A stretch of DNA of 64,000 nt from contig NZ_CAKAKO010000002.1 of NCBI RefSeq assembly GCF_916700565.1, positions 682,001 through 746,000 of the forward strand. The letters are read 5' to 3'. This stretch comes from Xenophilus sp. Marseille-Q4582. Its GTDB lineage: Bacteria; Pseudomonadota; Gammaproteobacteria; Burkholderiales; Burkholderiaceae_C. The translations under genes were made by a program, and so were the position numbers. The notes under the pieces were generated by a model that saw only the letters and a program-made list of their open reading frames with translations, ran no database searches and was not told the DNA's origin. This document shows, in pieces, positions 36,120 to 45,628 of this stretch (position 1 is its first letter; each line of letters starts with the position of its first letter).

Positions 36120-37440
36120 CAGGCCGTTGAAAAATCCCCTGCGAGCGTCCGCGTCGGCCGCTACGATCTGAAGCCATCCCGGAACAACTGCGACAAGAAA
36201 GATGAGAGGCAACCAAGACTTCCAGGGGGCGATGTTTAGCTACATCAGCCTTGAAGAAAGAGTGCCAGCGGCACACCCGCTGCGCAAGTTGCGCGCCGTG
36301 GTGGATGCGCTGCTGTCGAGCATGAACAGCGAGTTCGAAGCGGTGTACGCCCGCCGTGGCCGCCCCTCGGTGCCGCCGGAGATGCTGCTCAAGGCCTTGC
36401 TGCTGCAAATCCTGTTCTCCATCCGCAGCGAACGCCAGCTGGTCGAGGCGGTCAACTACAACCTGCTGTACCGCTGGTTCGTGGGCCTGAACATTGAAGA
36501 CAAGGTCTGGGACCACTCCACCTTCAGCGCCAACCGCGAACGCCTCTTCAACGAAGACCTGGCGCGCGCCTTCTTCGAGCGCGTCAAGCTCAGCGCCCAG
36601 TGGGGCCGGCTTTCCAGCGACGAACGCTTCAGCGTGGACGGCACGCTGATTGAGGCCTGGGCCTCGCACAAGAGTTTCAAACGCAAAGACGACGACAGCG
36701 GCACGCCACCCGGACGCAACCCCGAGGTGAACTTCAAAGGGCAGGAGCGCTGCAACGACACCCACGCCAGCACCCCCGATGCCGATGCCCGGCTGTTCAA
36801 GAAGAGCGCGGGCGACAAATCTCGCCTGTGCCACATGGGGCACATCCTCATGGAGAACCGCAACGGGCTGATCGTGGATGTGGAGATCACACATGCCAGT
36901 GGCACCGCCGAGCGCGAGGCGGCGCTGGCGATGCTCAAACGCCGGGGAAACAAGAACAAGCGGGCCACGGTCGGGGCCGACAAAGGTTACGACAGCCAGG
37001 CCTTCATCAAGGGCTGCCGAAAGCTCAAAGTCACGCCACACGTGGCGGCCAAGGACAAGCACTCGGCGGTCGATGGCCGCATCCGGCGCCACGAGGGCTA
37101 CAAGACCAGCCTCAAAGTGCGCAAGCGCATCGAGGAGGCCTTTGGCTGGATCAAGACAGTGGGTGGTCTGGCCAAGACCAAATTGATCGGTCAGGCCAAG
37201 CTCGCGGGCCAGGCGCTGCTGTGCTTTGCCACCTACAACCTGGTGCGCATGGGCAGTCTGGGCGGCTGGTGGGACGCGCATCATGCGTGAACCATGGGAT
37301 ACGTGCGCCCGGAACGGGCAAAACGGCCTGCAAACAGGCCGAAATGGCCGCTCCAATCGCTGCGCAGGCCAGTTTGGGCGATCCGTTTCTTCGAAATCCA
37401 CGACCCTGGCGCGTTCGATGAGCATTTTTTCAACGGCCTG
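36120..37440 (+). mobile_element. IS5-family insertion sequence, complete (1321 bp)
   Basis: The ends are CAGGCCGTTGAAAAAT at the left and its inverted copy at the right (complement of 37425-37440), flanked by identical CTAG. One transposase gene of 362 residues fills the element. Everything needed for transposition looks intact, and the perfect target duplication suggests a fairly recent insertion. Confidence 0.9.
36202..37290 (+). CDS. IS5-family transposase
   Basis: DDE transposase of 362 residues with an N-terminal DUF772-type helix region (VPPEMLLKALLLQILFSIRSERQLVEAVNYNLLYRWFVGL). The DDE triad is visible: Asp in RFSVDGTLIEAW, Asp in VGADKGYDSQAF, Glu in RIEEAFGWIKTVGG. Full length for the group, with no frameshift. 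It starts MRGNQDFQGAMFSYISLEERV; GAAAGATG context gives a modest ribosome-binding site. It belongs to the element that interrupts the repeat protein. Confidence 0.92.
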   Translation: MRGNQDFQGAMFSYISLEERVPAAHPLRKLRAVVDALLSSMNSEFEAVYARRGRPSVPPEMLLKALLLQILFSIRSERQLVEAVNYNLLYRWFVGLNIEDKVWDHSTFSANRERLFNEDLARAFFERVKLSAQWGRLSSDERFSVDGTLIEAWASHKSFKRKDDDSGTPPGRNPEVNFKGQERCNDTHASTPDADARLFKKSAGDKSRLCHMGHILMENRNGLIVDVEITHASGTAEREAALAMLKRRGNKNKRATVGADKGYDSQAFIKGCRKLKVTPHVAAKDKHSAVDGRIRRHEGYKTSLKVRKRIEEAFGWIKTVGGLAKTKLIGQAKLAGQALLCFATYNLVRMGSLGGWWDAHHA

Positions 37441-37444
37441 CTAG
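37441..37444. repeat. CTAG target-site duplication, right copy
   Basis: Identical to 36116-36119; removing 36120-37440 plus one of the copies restores the interrupted reading frame. Confidence 0.85.
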
Positions 37445-37721
37445 AGTAGTCGCGGGCATTGCTGGAGTTGGCGCTGTTGTGGCGGCCCCCACAGGGGTGA
37501 GTGCGGTCGGCGTGTCAGTGGGCGTGGTGAGCACCCCACTGATCGTGACAGCGGCACCTGTTCTGTTTTCGGTTGCAGGCGCTGCATTCACCGTTTCTGC
37601 TGCGGCGTCGCTGTACTCGAAGGCGCAGAAGCGGAAAGCTGCGGCCAGCGCGCGCTCCACTGAGCTAGGTGTCGCGAGTCTCTCGGGCAAATCGACGGAG
37701 CCGACTGATCCTCAAAACTGA

Positions 37722-38144
37722 ACCCTATGCAGCCAGGACTTCTGGCTACCTAGTGTTGAGTGGAGTTGAAGTCTCGGGCGGAAGAAATCCACTTCCCACA
37801 GAGGTGAGGCGCAGCCGTTCCAGTGGGTCATTCATCTTTGCTCTTCCTTGGCGCGGCGCTCAGCCACAAAGATACCAAGGCTTTTCGCTCGGCGAAGCGG
37901 TCATCGTCACGCGAGGCCATCGCAACACTCTTGTCGCATTCCGGCGCAGTCCAGCGCAAACGGCACGCGGCACACGCCGTGCGCATGCCGTCGCGAAGGG
38001 ACGACTGGGAGTGGACAACGTGATGATGGAACTGCATCGAATCAGCCACCGGCAGTTCCCTTGGCAGCAGCGCAGCGGCCTGACCGGGCTCCTGCGCTAC
38101 CTGAAGATCTTTGGCTCGCCGGAGGTCAGTCCGATTCTGGAGCG
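37722..38144. other. Non-coding mosaic with remnant coding fragments
   Basis: 423 bp without an intact gene. The part up to about 38010 has stop-rich, low-complexity translations in all frames. The part 38023-38142 translates to MMELHRISHRQFPWQQRSG and, further on, LLRYLKIFGSPEVSPILER, which has the look of a real protein fragment but is cut at the GntR fragment. I cannot name its family. Confidence 0.4.
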
Positions 38145-38732
38145 CACAGCCTGGAGCACGAAGGGCTGATCGAGCCCTCGCCGGCCGGCGGCTACCAGAT
38201 GCGGCGCTTCACCTCGCAGGAGATCGCCGACGCGATCCGCGTGCGCGGCGTGATCGAGGGCCTGGCGCTGCGCCTCTTGGCCGAGGACGGGGCGCCGCGC
38301 CAGCTGCTGCGCGAGCTGCACGACTGCCTGGACGAGGGCGACAAGGCCGTCAACAAACCCACCATGGAGCTGGACGACTACGCCGCCTACGTGGAGATGA
38401 ACGACCGCTTCCACCGGCTCGTGGTGGAGGGCTGCGGCAATGCGGCCGTCAAGCGCATCATGGACCTGCTGGACAGCCAGCCCTTCGCCGCACCCAGCGC
38501 CATGCTGCCCATGCAGTCGTCCATGCAGGAGGGCCAGCAGTGGATGCAGCAGGCGCACCGCACGCACCATGCCATGGTGCAGGCCATCGAGAAGGGCCAG
38601 GGCTACCGCGCCCAGGCCCTGGGCGAGGAGCATGTGGAGATCGCGCGCATGAACCTGGACTACGCGCTGGAGCGGCCCGAACTGGCGGCCGAGCTGATGC
38701 CCGGCATGAAACTGGTGGCGGGTCGGCGGTGA
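38145..38732 (+). pseudogene. GntR-family regulator fragment, FCD ligand domain only
   Basis: The coding sequence is convincing from LEHEGLIEPSPAGGYQM onward, i.e. from the last helix of the winged-helix domain, through a complete FCD domain. The metal-binding residues are present: D and H in MNDRFHRLVVEG, H in RTHHAMVQAI, H in EEHVEIARMN. The DNA-binding N-terminus (about 70 residues) is missing, and upstream sequence is unrelated. FCD regulators respond to carboxylic acids or acyl-CoAs. This fragment may be the lost part of the regulator whose start survives at 53699, but that is inference. Ends MKLVAGRR. Confidence 0.7.
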
Positions 38733-38906
38733 CGAGGCGGTGCAGGAAAGGCCTTGCCTGAGGCCCTGAATGGGCGCGCCGCGCCTTGAAGCGCGGCAAG
38801 TTCGCCGCGCGTCAGATCGCCTGTGCGTTCAGCCAAGCCGAGCCGCCGGGCTGGGCCAGCGGGGTTCTTCCCATGGGGAACCGTTCGGTCGGAGGGGCGG
38901 GCGTCC

Positions 38907-39263
38907 TCAGGGGCGCTGCGCATCCGGCTCCTCGCCGGCGTCCTCGTCGAGGCTCATCTGGTCGACCATGCCCGCATCGGGGCCGTCCATGTCACGAGTC
39001 TGCTGGGGCAGGAGGTCGGCGTCGGTGGCGGGCGGCACGGCGTCCGCGCTGGCCCGCTCGCCGGTGCCGGCGCGGTCGCTGGTGCTGTCATGCTGCACCG
39101 GCAGCGCGCCTTCCGAGTCCTCGCCGGGTCCGCCGGAAGGGTTCAGGTCGGCCTGCACATCGCTGCCGCTGTCGGTGCTGTCGCTGGGACCGAGGGCGTC
39201 GATGTCCTTGCCGGAGGGTTGGGCGGGCGCGGGGGCGCCGCCAAGGATGCTGCTGGTGGCCAT
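38907..39263 (-). CDS. Small acidic, probably disordered protein of unknown function
   Basis: 118 residues from an ATG at 39263 (complement) with a perfect AGGAGG seven to eight bases upstream, the main reason to accept it. The composition is very rich in Asp, Glu, Ser, Gly and Pro, with almost no hydrophobic core (DALGPSDSTDSGSDVQADL, DMDGPDAGMVDQMSLDEDAG), so it is probably disordered. No domain or signal is recognised. Similar acidic ORFs are annotated as hypothetical in Comamonadaceae, but I cannot confirm a family. Flanked by the GntR fragment and a truncated IS. Confidence 0.45.
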   Translation of the reverse strand: MATSSILGGAPAPAQPSGKDIDALGPSDSTDSGSDVQADLNPSGGPGEDSEGALPVQHDSTSDRAGTGERASADAVPPATDADLLPQQTRDMDGPDAGMVDQMSLDEDAGEEPDAQRP

Positions 39264-39566
39264 GGGGCCTCCTGTGAATGGGTCAATGGGTGGGTGGGGC
39301 AGATGGTTGCGTTCCACTGTGAGGCGCCTGCAGGCGCTGGGTTGTGAGACGGCGCCGACCGGGCGCGTCGGGGTGCGGGCATGCGCGCTGGGCGGCCAGG
39401 CCCGCCCGCGATTGGCCTAGCGGATCGGCCCCGGCATCAAGAGTCCGCCCTGAACAACTCGCAAGCCCTTGATCTGACTGGTTGTTCTTCGAGTTGATGG
39501 GCGCGGGATTTGCAAGGTATGGTCTTGCCAGTGCCTGTTTTCTTGCAAATTTCTCCGGGGAGTCCG
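39264..39566. other. Intergenic DNA including the left end of a truncated IS
   Basis: About 300 bp between the acidic ORF and a transposase start. The left end of the IS5-type element must lie here, probably between 39418 and 39540, where composition changes, but its partner end is deleted so it cannot be defined. No other gene is seen. Confidence 0.4.
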
Positions 39567-40462
39567 ATGGGTCCGAAGCCTTCGCAGCCGCAAACGGGCG
39601 AGTTGTTTCGTCCACGACTGGACGAGCAGATCAACATGAAGCATCCGCTGGTCAGGCTGGGCGCGCTGATCGACTGGGCCGAGATCGAGCGCACGTTCGC
39701 GGTGTCGTTCACTTCGGGGCGCGGGCGGCCCGCCTTGGCGCCGCGCCTGGTCGCCGGGCTGCTGTACCTGCAGCACACCTTCGATGCCTCCGACGAGGCG
39801 GTGGTCAACACCTGGGTGGAGAACCCATACTGGCAGTTCTTCTGCGGCGAGACCTACCTGCAGACCGAGCTGCCCATTGACCCGTCCAGCCTGACGCGCT
39901 GGAGAAAGCGCGTTGGGGAAGAAGGCGTGGAGATGCTGCTGGCGGCCAGCATCGATGCCGCCCGGCGTGGTGGCGTCATCAAGAAAGCCAGCGTGCAGCA
40001 AGTGATCGTGGACACCACGGTGATGCCCAAGGCTATCGCTCACCCCACCGACAGCCGCCTGCTGGAGCGAAGCCGCCAGCACCTGGTCAAGGTGGCCGAG
40101 GGCAATGGGCTGAAACTGCGCCAGAACTACAACCGCATCGCCCCACGGCTGGCCGCGCAGATCGGGCGCTACGCCCACGCCAAGCAGTTCAAGCGCATGA
40201 ACAAGGCCGTTCGCACACTGCGCACCCGGGTTGGCCGCGTGCACCGCGAGGTGGCCCGCCAACTGCACATGCTGCCCGAAGCGGCCCAGGCCAAGGTCCA
40301 AGACCTGCTGCAGCGCACCGGCCGCATCCTCAGTCAACGCACGAAGGACAAGAACAAGCTGTACGCCCTGCACGCGCCCGAGGTCGAATGCATCAGCAAA
40401 GGCAAAGCCAGGACACCGTACGAGTTCGGCGTGAAGGTCAGCATCGCTACCACGTTGAAGGA
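39567..40462 (+). pseudogene. IS5-family transposase truncated by IS1071
   Basis: N-terminal 298 residues of an IS5-type DDE transposase: MKHPLVRLGALIDWAEIE, GRPALAPRLVAGLLYLQHTF (DUF772-type domain), and the first catalytic Asp in VIVDTTVMPKAIAHPTD. The frame is cut at GVKVSIATTLKEG by the left end of IS1071 (40463) and reads a further 10 codons into it. The second Asp and the Glu of the triad are missing, so it is inactive. It is different in sequence from the intact IS5-type element at 36120. Confidence 0.85.
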
Positions 40463-40572
40463 GGGGTCTCCTCGTTTTCAGTGCAATAAGTGACGGTACG
40501 AAAAGCTAGCACTGGCGCGGAGGTGGTGTTGGTAGATCGTTGATTTCATTGACTTTCCTGTTCACTTTCAAA
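40463..40572 (+). repeat. IS1071 copy 1, left terminal inverted repeat
   Basis: About 110 bp; the first 38 bp GGGGTCTC…GGTACG are identical to the right end in inverse orientation, the remainder differs at a few positions (e.g. GTACGA versus GTACGC). Confidence 0.85.
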
Positions 40573-40605
40573 TCTGCGATTCGTGGCGTCAAACCGTGGT
40601 CGGTT

Positions 40606-43533
40606 TCATCCATTGGTGCCAGTTATCGATGCATTTGGCCGCGAAGGCAGGATTTGGTCAGCATAGCGGTCAACCGGGAAGCGAAACACACCCCGCAAGT
40701 TGATGCTCTCCAGCCTGGTGGGCGCAATCTTCCCGATCAGTTCCGGTGGAATGACCTGGCGGCGGTTCGACCAGCGATCCAGGACCGCCTGCATCTGTGA
40801 GGTATTCCACGCCATCACGATGTTGGCCATCAGGCTCAACGCATCGGCCACAGCCTGCATTTCATCGACACGTTTGGCCTGCGCCGGGCTGATCCGGCCG
40901 GTATAAATGGCGCGCTTGAGGGCGTTAACAGCCTCGCCCCGATTGAGCACCCGGCGCAACTCGTTCCTGAAAGCGTCCTTGACAAAGTAGTCAGCCAAAA
41001 ACGCCGTACGCAGCAACCGCCCCAATTGCACGCCAGCCTCATAGATTGGATCGCCCTGGGCGGCAGAACCGAACCGCGCAAGAGCTGCCACCGCACTGGC
41101 ATGTCCGCTCATGACCGAGGCTGCCAGGTGCACCAGACTATCCCAATGCTTTTCGATCAAAGCGACGTCGACATTGGCTTCGCACACCGCAGCGATTTCT
41201 GCGGGCACTTTGGTGCCGCGTGGCACAAAGAGGTGGCGCTGTTTGAGTTCCTTCAACCGCGGGCAAAGATCAAAACCAAGCAAACGGGCATGTGACATGG
41301 CAAAGTCGGTGTAGCCATGGGTATCCACAGCAAGCTGGCTGGTCTCCAGCTTTTCTTGGCGGATGACACCTTCAATGGCCACGCCCGCCTGGCGCTCATT
41401 GAGCACAAAGGGCTGCGCATGGAAGATGCCCCACCGGTCTTTTACATGGGAGTAGATTCCAATGGAAGGTGTGTTGCGCCGAGGATCAAGCCGGGCTTGC
41501 CACACCCGTTTGGTGGTCTCCATGCTCATCATGTCAGAAGATGCCAAATCGGACCGCCCCCAGGTGGCGGCAATCGGGTGTCGCTGCATGAATTCCAGCA
41601 CAGCCTGGCAGGCCTGGCTCAGACGCCGTTCGTCCCGCGCCCAGCGCATGGCCTGGCGAATGCTGGTGGCAGACAATTGCGGAATCATGCGCGCGCATTC
41701 GACCGCAGTCAGACTGGTGCCGTGGGCCATGATGCCGGCATAGACCATCAGCAGCTCGTCGGTAGAGCGCGGCTCACGTCCGAGCATGATCCAGCTAAAG
41801 CGCACCTGGGCGTCAACGGCCAGAATCACTTCCGGCAATTGAACCTCACCGATGCGGTGATCCAAAGCCGCGCGCAGCTTGGTCACTTCTGGGTCTTCGT
41901 CCTCTGCGGGCAATGGCGACAAATGGAGTTCATCATCCACGCGCAGTACGCCACTGCGGGCTGCAGCGGCCACCGCATCGACACCGGCAGTTACTCTGGC
42001 CAGCAAAGGCTTCAAGAAAGTGGCAGCCTTGCTGGGTAACGATAGACGGGCATAGTGTTTCTTGGACTCTGCCTGCCAACGCTCGTCCGTGAAGAACAAG
42101 CGCGCACGACCCCGAAAGCTCAGGCTGTGCTCAATCCAGACCGAGCCATTGCGCACCGCGCGGCGCAGGGCAAACAGGGTGGCCACCTCCAACGCCTGAA
42201 ACGCCCGTTCCCGGTCTGGGCTGGAGATCGAAACCTGCCAGATCATTCCCAGACTTGGTGCCACCACTTCAACTGGCAGCTTTCTGGATCCTTTGAGATA
42301 TAAAGCTTGCAGCTTGGCAAGGTACTCGATGGCAGGATGCTCGCCGGTGGCCTGCCAGGGCAGCTTTGCAATGGCGACGAGCAACGACCGCACGGGGCGA
42401 ATTCCATCAATCAATCCCTCGCGGACCAGGGAGGCCCTGCTCGGTGGTTTGCGTTTCTGGGTTTCGGTGATCAAGGCTTCAAGACGGGCACGCAACTCAG
42501 CATCTGGCACCGCACCTTGCGCGCTCAAGGCAACAAGTTCGCCGAGCAGCGTTTTGTACATTGCGGCCCAATTGACGGTAGCGGGGACATCGGCGGCAGC
42601 CTGACGCCACAGATCGGCGATCCGGCGCTGCACCATAAGGATCAACTGGTCTGTGGTGGTGAACAGGCAATACCGAAGAAAGCATGCGACCTCCACGGTG
42701 CGCGCTGGCTCTTTGATCTTGGCTCCGGCTGAGGGCGGCCTGGAGACAAGTCGGCGCGCGTAGCGGCGCAAGATGAGATCGGGGATGTCTGCCAGGTGCT
42801 TATGAACGTCCAGCGTGTAAAGCAGGTCGATGCGCTCCAGTACCTCGCTGATTTGGCGGGTTGAGTGTTTCGCCGGTGCAGCCCATAGCCAACTCTGCTG
42901 GGTTTGTCCATCTGGGCGCAGCTCTGAAACTGAGGCTCGCCAGCGATCAAGTGTTGCTGGATCAACGCTGGCGGCGATGGCGGTGCCTGTTTCAACTTCA
43001 AGCTGGGCAAGTGCCGCCGCAATCAGTGTCCGAATTGCCCGCTCGTGCACGATCACCAGCTTGTTCTTGTACAGCCATTGACGCGCCCGCACGAGTAGCT
43101 GATCGCGGTCGGCGCAGCGCGCCACTTCGTCGCGCAGTTCACGTACCAGTGAGCGGCGCTGGTGCTCGCTCATCCACTGGAATCCAAGGACCGTGCAGGC
43201 TACTTGTTGGTGATCGAATAGCGTGCGCCCGCGTTCATACATGGCTCTCAGCGAGGCGACTTCTGGTGCTGCAATGCCAAGCTCGTTGCCAAGGTGGCGC
43301 CACAAGGCTACTGGAATTACCCGAAAGGCACCGAGCAAACGCCCACTCATGCGCAGGAAACCAATATGGAGCGCCAGACCAAGCTTGTGGGAATCACCTC
43401 GGCGTGCATTGATTGCGTCGCGCTCGGCACCATCGAAGGTGAAAAATGCCTTCATCTCGAAGTCGCTGATATCGCGGGGGAGCCCACGCATCCCCAAAAA
43501 CGTTGTGTGCCAACCCTGCATCGTGAACCTCAA
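40606..43533 (-). CDS. tnpA: IS1071 transposase TnpA, copy 1
   Basis: Tn3-family transposase of 975 residues (a start a few codons inside, at MQGWHTTFLG, would also fit). Tn3-type N-terminal DUF4158-like part (FFTFDGAERDAINARRGDSHKLGLALHIGFLRMSGRLL) and the C-terminal DDE domain with YGYTDFA-type motif VDTHGYTDFAMSHARLLG, LIEKHWDSLVHLAASV and a final NRRQVIPPELIGKIAP. It differs from copy 2 by one visible residue (H in FDHQQ versus R). No resolvase is encoded, so cointegrates would be left to homologous recombination. Confidence 0.93.
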   Translation of the reverse strand: MRFTMQGWHTTFLGMRGLPRDISDFEMKAFFTFDGAERDAINARRGDSHKLGLALHIGFLRMSGRLLGAFRVIPVALWRHLGNELGIAAPEVASLRAMYERGRTLFDHQQVACTVLGFQWMSEHQRRSLVRELRDEVARCADRDQLLVRARQWLYKNKLVIVHERAIRTLIAAALAQLEVETGTAIAASVDPATLDRWRASVSELRPDGQTQQSWLWAAPAKHSTRQISEVLERIDLLYTLDVHKHLADIPDLILRRYARRLVSRPPSAGAKIKEPARTVEVACFLRYCLFTTTDQLILMVQRRIADLWRQAAADVPATVNWAAMYKTLLGELVALSAQGAVPDAELRARLEALITETQKRKPPSRASLVREGLIDGIRPVRSLLVAIAKLPWQATGEHPAIEYLAKLQALYLKGSRKLPVEVVAPSLGMIWQVSISSPDRERAFQALEVATLFALRRAVRNGSVWIEHSLSFRGRARLFFTDERWQAESKKHYARLSLPSKAATFLKPLLARVTAGVDAVAAAARSGVLRVDDELHLSPLPAEDEDPEVTKLRAALDHRIGEVQLPEVILAVDAQVRFSWIMLGREPRSTDELLMVYAGIMAHGTSLTAVECARMIPQLSATSIRQAMRWARDERRLSQACQAVLEFMQRHPIAATWGRSDLASSDMMSMETTKRVWQARLDPRRNTPSIGIYSHVKDRWGIFHAQPFVLNERQAGVAIEGVIRQEKLETSQLAVDTHGYTDFAMSHARLLGFDLCPRLKELKQRHLFVPRGTKVPAEIAAVCEANVDVALIEKHWDSLVHLAASVMSGHASAVAALARFGSAAQGDPIYEAGVQLGRLLRTAFLADYFVKDAFRNELRRVLNRGEAVNALKRAIYTGRISPAQAKRVDEMQAVADALSLMANIVMAWNTSQMQAVLDRWSNRRQVIPPELIGKIAPTRLESINLRGVFRFPVDRYADQILPSRPNASITGTNG

Positions 43534-43556
43534 AAGTGGGAGGCCACCATACCCGT

Positions 43557-43666
43557 TTACAAAGCGAACAGGAAAGTCAATGAAATCAACGGTCTACCCA
43601 GACCACCCCCGCGCCAGTGCTAGCTTTGCGTACCGTCACTTATTGCACTGAAAACGAGGAGACCCC
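43557..43666 (-). repeat. IS1071 copy 1, right terminal inverted repeat
   Basis: Inverted match to 40463-40572, ending GAGGAGACCCC at 43666. Confidence 0.85.
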
Positions 43667-44786
43667 AGAACTTGTCATTGGCGCGCAGGATGCGGCCCTC
43701 GGGCGTGATGTGGGCAATGCCGGTGGCCGCCTGGTGGAAGGTGGCGCGGAACAGCCCTTCGCTGGACGCGAGCGCATCGGCCACGGCCCGCTGACGCGCC
43801 AGCACCACGATGAGCAACGCGCCAAAACACAGCAGCGCCACACTGGCACCCGCCGCCAGGGCCAGATATTCAATACGCCGCTGCATCACCGGCGCCAGCA
43901 CCTCGTCGGAGGCCGAACCCACCGTCACCATCAACGGGTAGCCCGCCATGCTGCGGTAGCTGAGAATGCGCGGCACACCGTCCACCGCGCCGGTGTCATC
44001 GATCAGTTCGCCTTCGGGGTCCTGCGCGCGTTGCTGAAACCAGGGCAGGCCCCGCGCATCAGCGCCAAAGCTGATTTGCCCCCCCGCCTTGCGGCCGCGC
44101 ACCACGCCGTCCAGCCCCGCCAGCTCCAACAGCCCCTGGGCGCCCAGGTCGGCCTGGCGGTAAAAGTCGGTGAAGTTCGTGGGGTCCACCGACATCACCA
44201 CCACGCCCCCAAAGCGGCCACCCTCGCTCACGATGCGCAGCGCCATCGGTATGCGCCACTGCCCCGACACACGGCCCAGCACAGGCTCGCTCACAAACAG
44301 GTCATCGCGATCGCTGGCACGCAGCGCCTTGAAAAAGGCGCGGTCGCTGTAGTTGACGGCGCCCGTCTCCTGGCTGCTGCTGACGATGTCGCCCTGCTCG
44401 TTGACCACACTGATGATGGTGAACATGGGCTCGCGGATCACCCCCCGCGCCACCCAGTCGCGCAGGTCGATGTCGGTGCCCTGCTGCAGGTATTGCTCGC
44501 GCACAAAGGCCGCCACCTGCTCGGCCGCCTTGAGGGTGCGGAACACCTGCTGTTCGAAGGCAATCGCCAGGTTGGCGTTGGACTGCATGGCCGATGCAGC
44601 GGCCTGCTCGCGCTCGAACGCCACGCGCTGCAGTGTGACCAGCCAGAAGCCCGCAATGGCCACCATGCAGCCCAGCGCTATCGCCAGGCTCAGCGGCGTG
44701 GCCAGGCGATAGCGGCGCCGCGAGGCCCCGGCCCCAAGACGGTCGTCCGCGTCCGGTGGCCGCGTGGTGTCATCTTTTTGGTGCAT
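43667..44786 (-). pseudogene. Diguanylate cyclase, N-terminal part (dCache sensor), cut by IS1071
   Basis: Starts at ATG 44786 (MHQKDDTTRPPDADDRLG). Membrane segment at about 27-52, a periplasmic dCache-type sensor (YSDRAFFKALRASDRDDLF, PVLGRVSGQWRIPMALRIV, then GGVVVMSVDPTNFTDFYRQ), second membrane segment (LALAAGASVALLCFGALLIVV), and the beginning of a PAS domain (EGLFRATFHQAATGIAHITP). The frame stops matching at 43667, the IS1071 border. The missing GGDEF end lies at 50160-50464. In between, roughly 450-500 bp of the original gene (rest of PAS, start of GGDEF) is gone. Confidence 0.8.
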
Positions 44787-44872
44787 GCCCCTCCCAATGT
44801 AGCGGGGCATGTGCGACAAGTCGACAACAGGATGGCCACCGACGGGCGCTCCTGCAAATTGATCGAGAGAAC

Positions 44873-45628
44873 CTAGCCCAGCCGCGCCAGCACTTTGGGC
44901 AGGCTGGCCACCAGCATCGCCACACCCGACAGGGTCAACATGCCCAGCACGATCTGCCGGAACCGTGCGTCGCTGATGCCGTGGTACAGCCGCGCGCCCA
45001 GCAGCACCGGCACCAGCATGGCGGGCACCACGATGGCCAGCAGCGGCAGCGCCTCGCGGGTGACCAGGCCGGTGGCCAGGTAGGTGATGAAGGTCACCAG
45101 CAGCATGGCGAGGTTGAAGTTCTGGATGATGGCGCGCTGCACGTCCTTGTCCAGCCCGCGCAGGGTGCACCACAGGGTGGGCAGCACGCCGGTGAAGCCG
45201 CCCAGCCCGCCCATCACGCCGCCCGCCATGCCCACCAGCGCGTCGGCCACGCGGCCGCCACGGGTGATGCGGGGCAGATTCTTGGCCATCAGCATCGCCG
45301 GGCACCACAGCACCAGCAGCGTGCCCAGGATGACCTTGAACGCGTCCATGTCCAGACGGGGCAGCACGGCCACGCCGATGGGGATGCCCACCAGACCACC
45401 CAGCACAAAGGGCAGCAGGCGCACCCGGTCAAAACCCCGGCGCACGGTGGCCGCTGCCACCAGCTGGCCGGTGAGCGCGCCGCACACGGCCAGCAGCGCG
45501 GCCAGGCGGGGCTCCAGCGTCCAGGCCCAGAACGACATGGCTACCATGCCAAAACCAAAGCCCGACAGGCCCTGCACAAACCCGGCGGCCACTGCGCCCA
45601 GGGCCACGATCAACAGCACGGAATCCAT
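44873..45628 (-). CDS. TSUP (TauE/SafE) family membrane transporter
   Basis: 251-residue inner-membrane protein with about eight hydrophobic segments and the TauE/SafE duplication: GAVAAGFVQGLSGFGFGMVA near the N-terminus and GMAGGVMGGLGGFTGVLP in the second half, the two glycine-rich loops of the family. TSUP proteins move sulfite, sulfonates or organic anions such as sulfoacetate; the substrate is not readable. It starts at ATG 45628. It lies in the IS1071-bounded segment with an acyl-CoA ligase, so import or export of an acidic substrate is plausible. Confidence 0.85.
   Translation of the reverse strand: MDSVLLIVALGAVAAGFVQGLSGFGFGMVAMSFWAWTLEPRLAALLAVCGALTGQLVAAATVRRGFDRVRLLPFVLGGLVGIPIGVAVLPRLDMDAFKVILGTLLVLWCPAMLMAKNLPRITRGGRVADALVGMAGGVMGGLGGFTGVLPTLWCTLRGLDKDVQRAIIQNFNLAMLLVTFITYLATGLVTREALPLLAIVVPAMLVPVLLGARLYHGISDARFRQIVLGMLTLSGVAMLVASLPKVLARLG

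Larger units (their letters stand above)
35665..37721 (+). pseudogene. 27-residue-repeat membrane-type protein, split by an IS5-family insertion
   Basis: Two segments, 35665-36119 and 37445-37721, form one open frame once the element and one CTAG copy are removed (…ggc tct AGa gta gtc…). The product would be 243 residues. The ATG has GAGGAGAG upstream. The N-terminal half is amphipathic helix with three copies of a 27-residue unit starting at L37 (LQVRER), L64 (LKVGER) and L91 (LQVSKR). The C-terminal half (about 153-215) is a long Gly/Ala/Val hydrophobic stretch, then a basic SKAQKRK and a polar tail. The layout suggests a membrane-associating or phasin-like protein. I do not recognise the family. 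Confidence 0.6.
40463..43666 (-). mobile_element. IS1071, copy 1 (Tn3 family, 3204 bp)
   Basis: Length 3204 bp, long near-identical terminal inverted repeats of about 110 bp starting GGGGTCTCCTCGTTTTCAGT, and a single large tnpA with no resolvase gene: all match IS1071, the Tn3-family IS found around catabolic genes in Comamonas and relatives. The flanking 5-bp sequences (AAGGA left, AGAAC right) do not match, so this copy has no target duplication. Confidence 0.93.

Noticed and set aside
37669-38169. ORF of 166 codons across the mosaic region
   Set aside because: Only its last part looks protein-like; the rest has non-coding composition and no ribosome-binding site.
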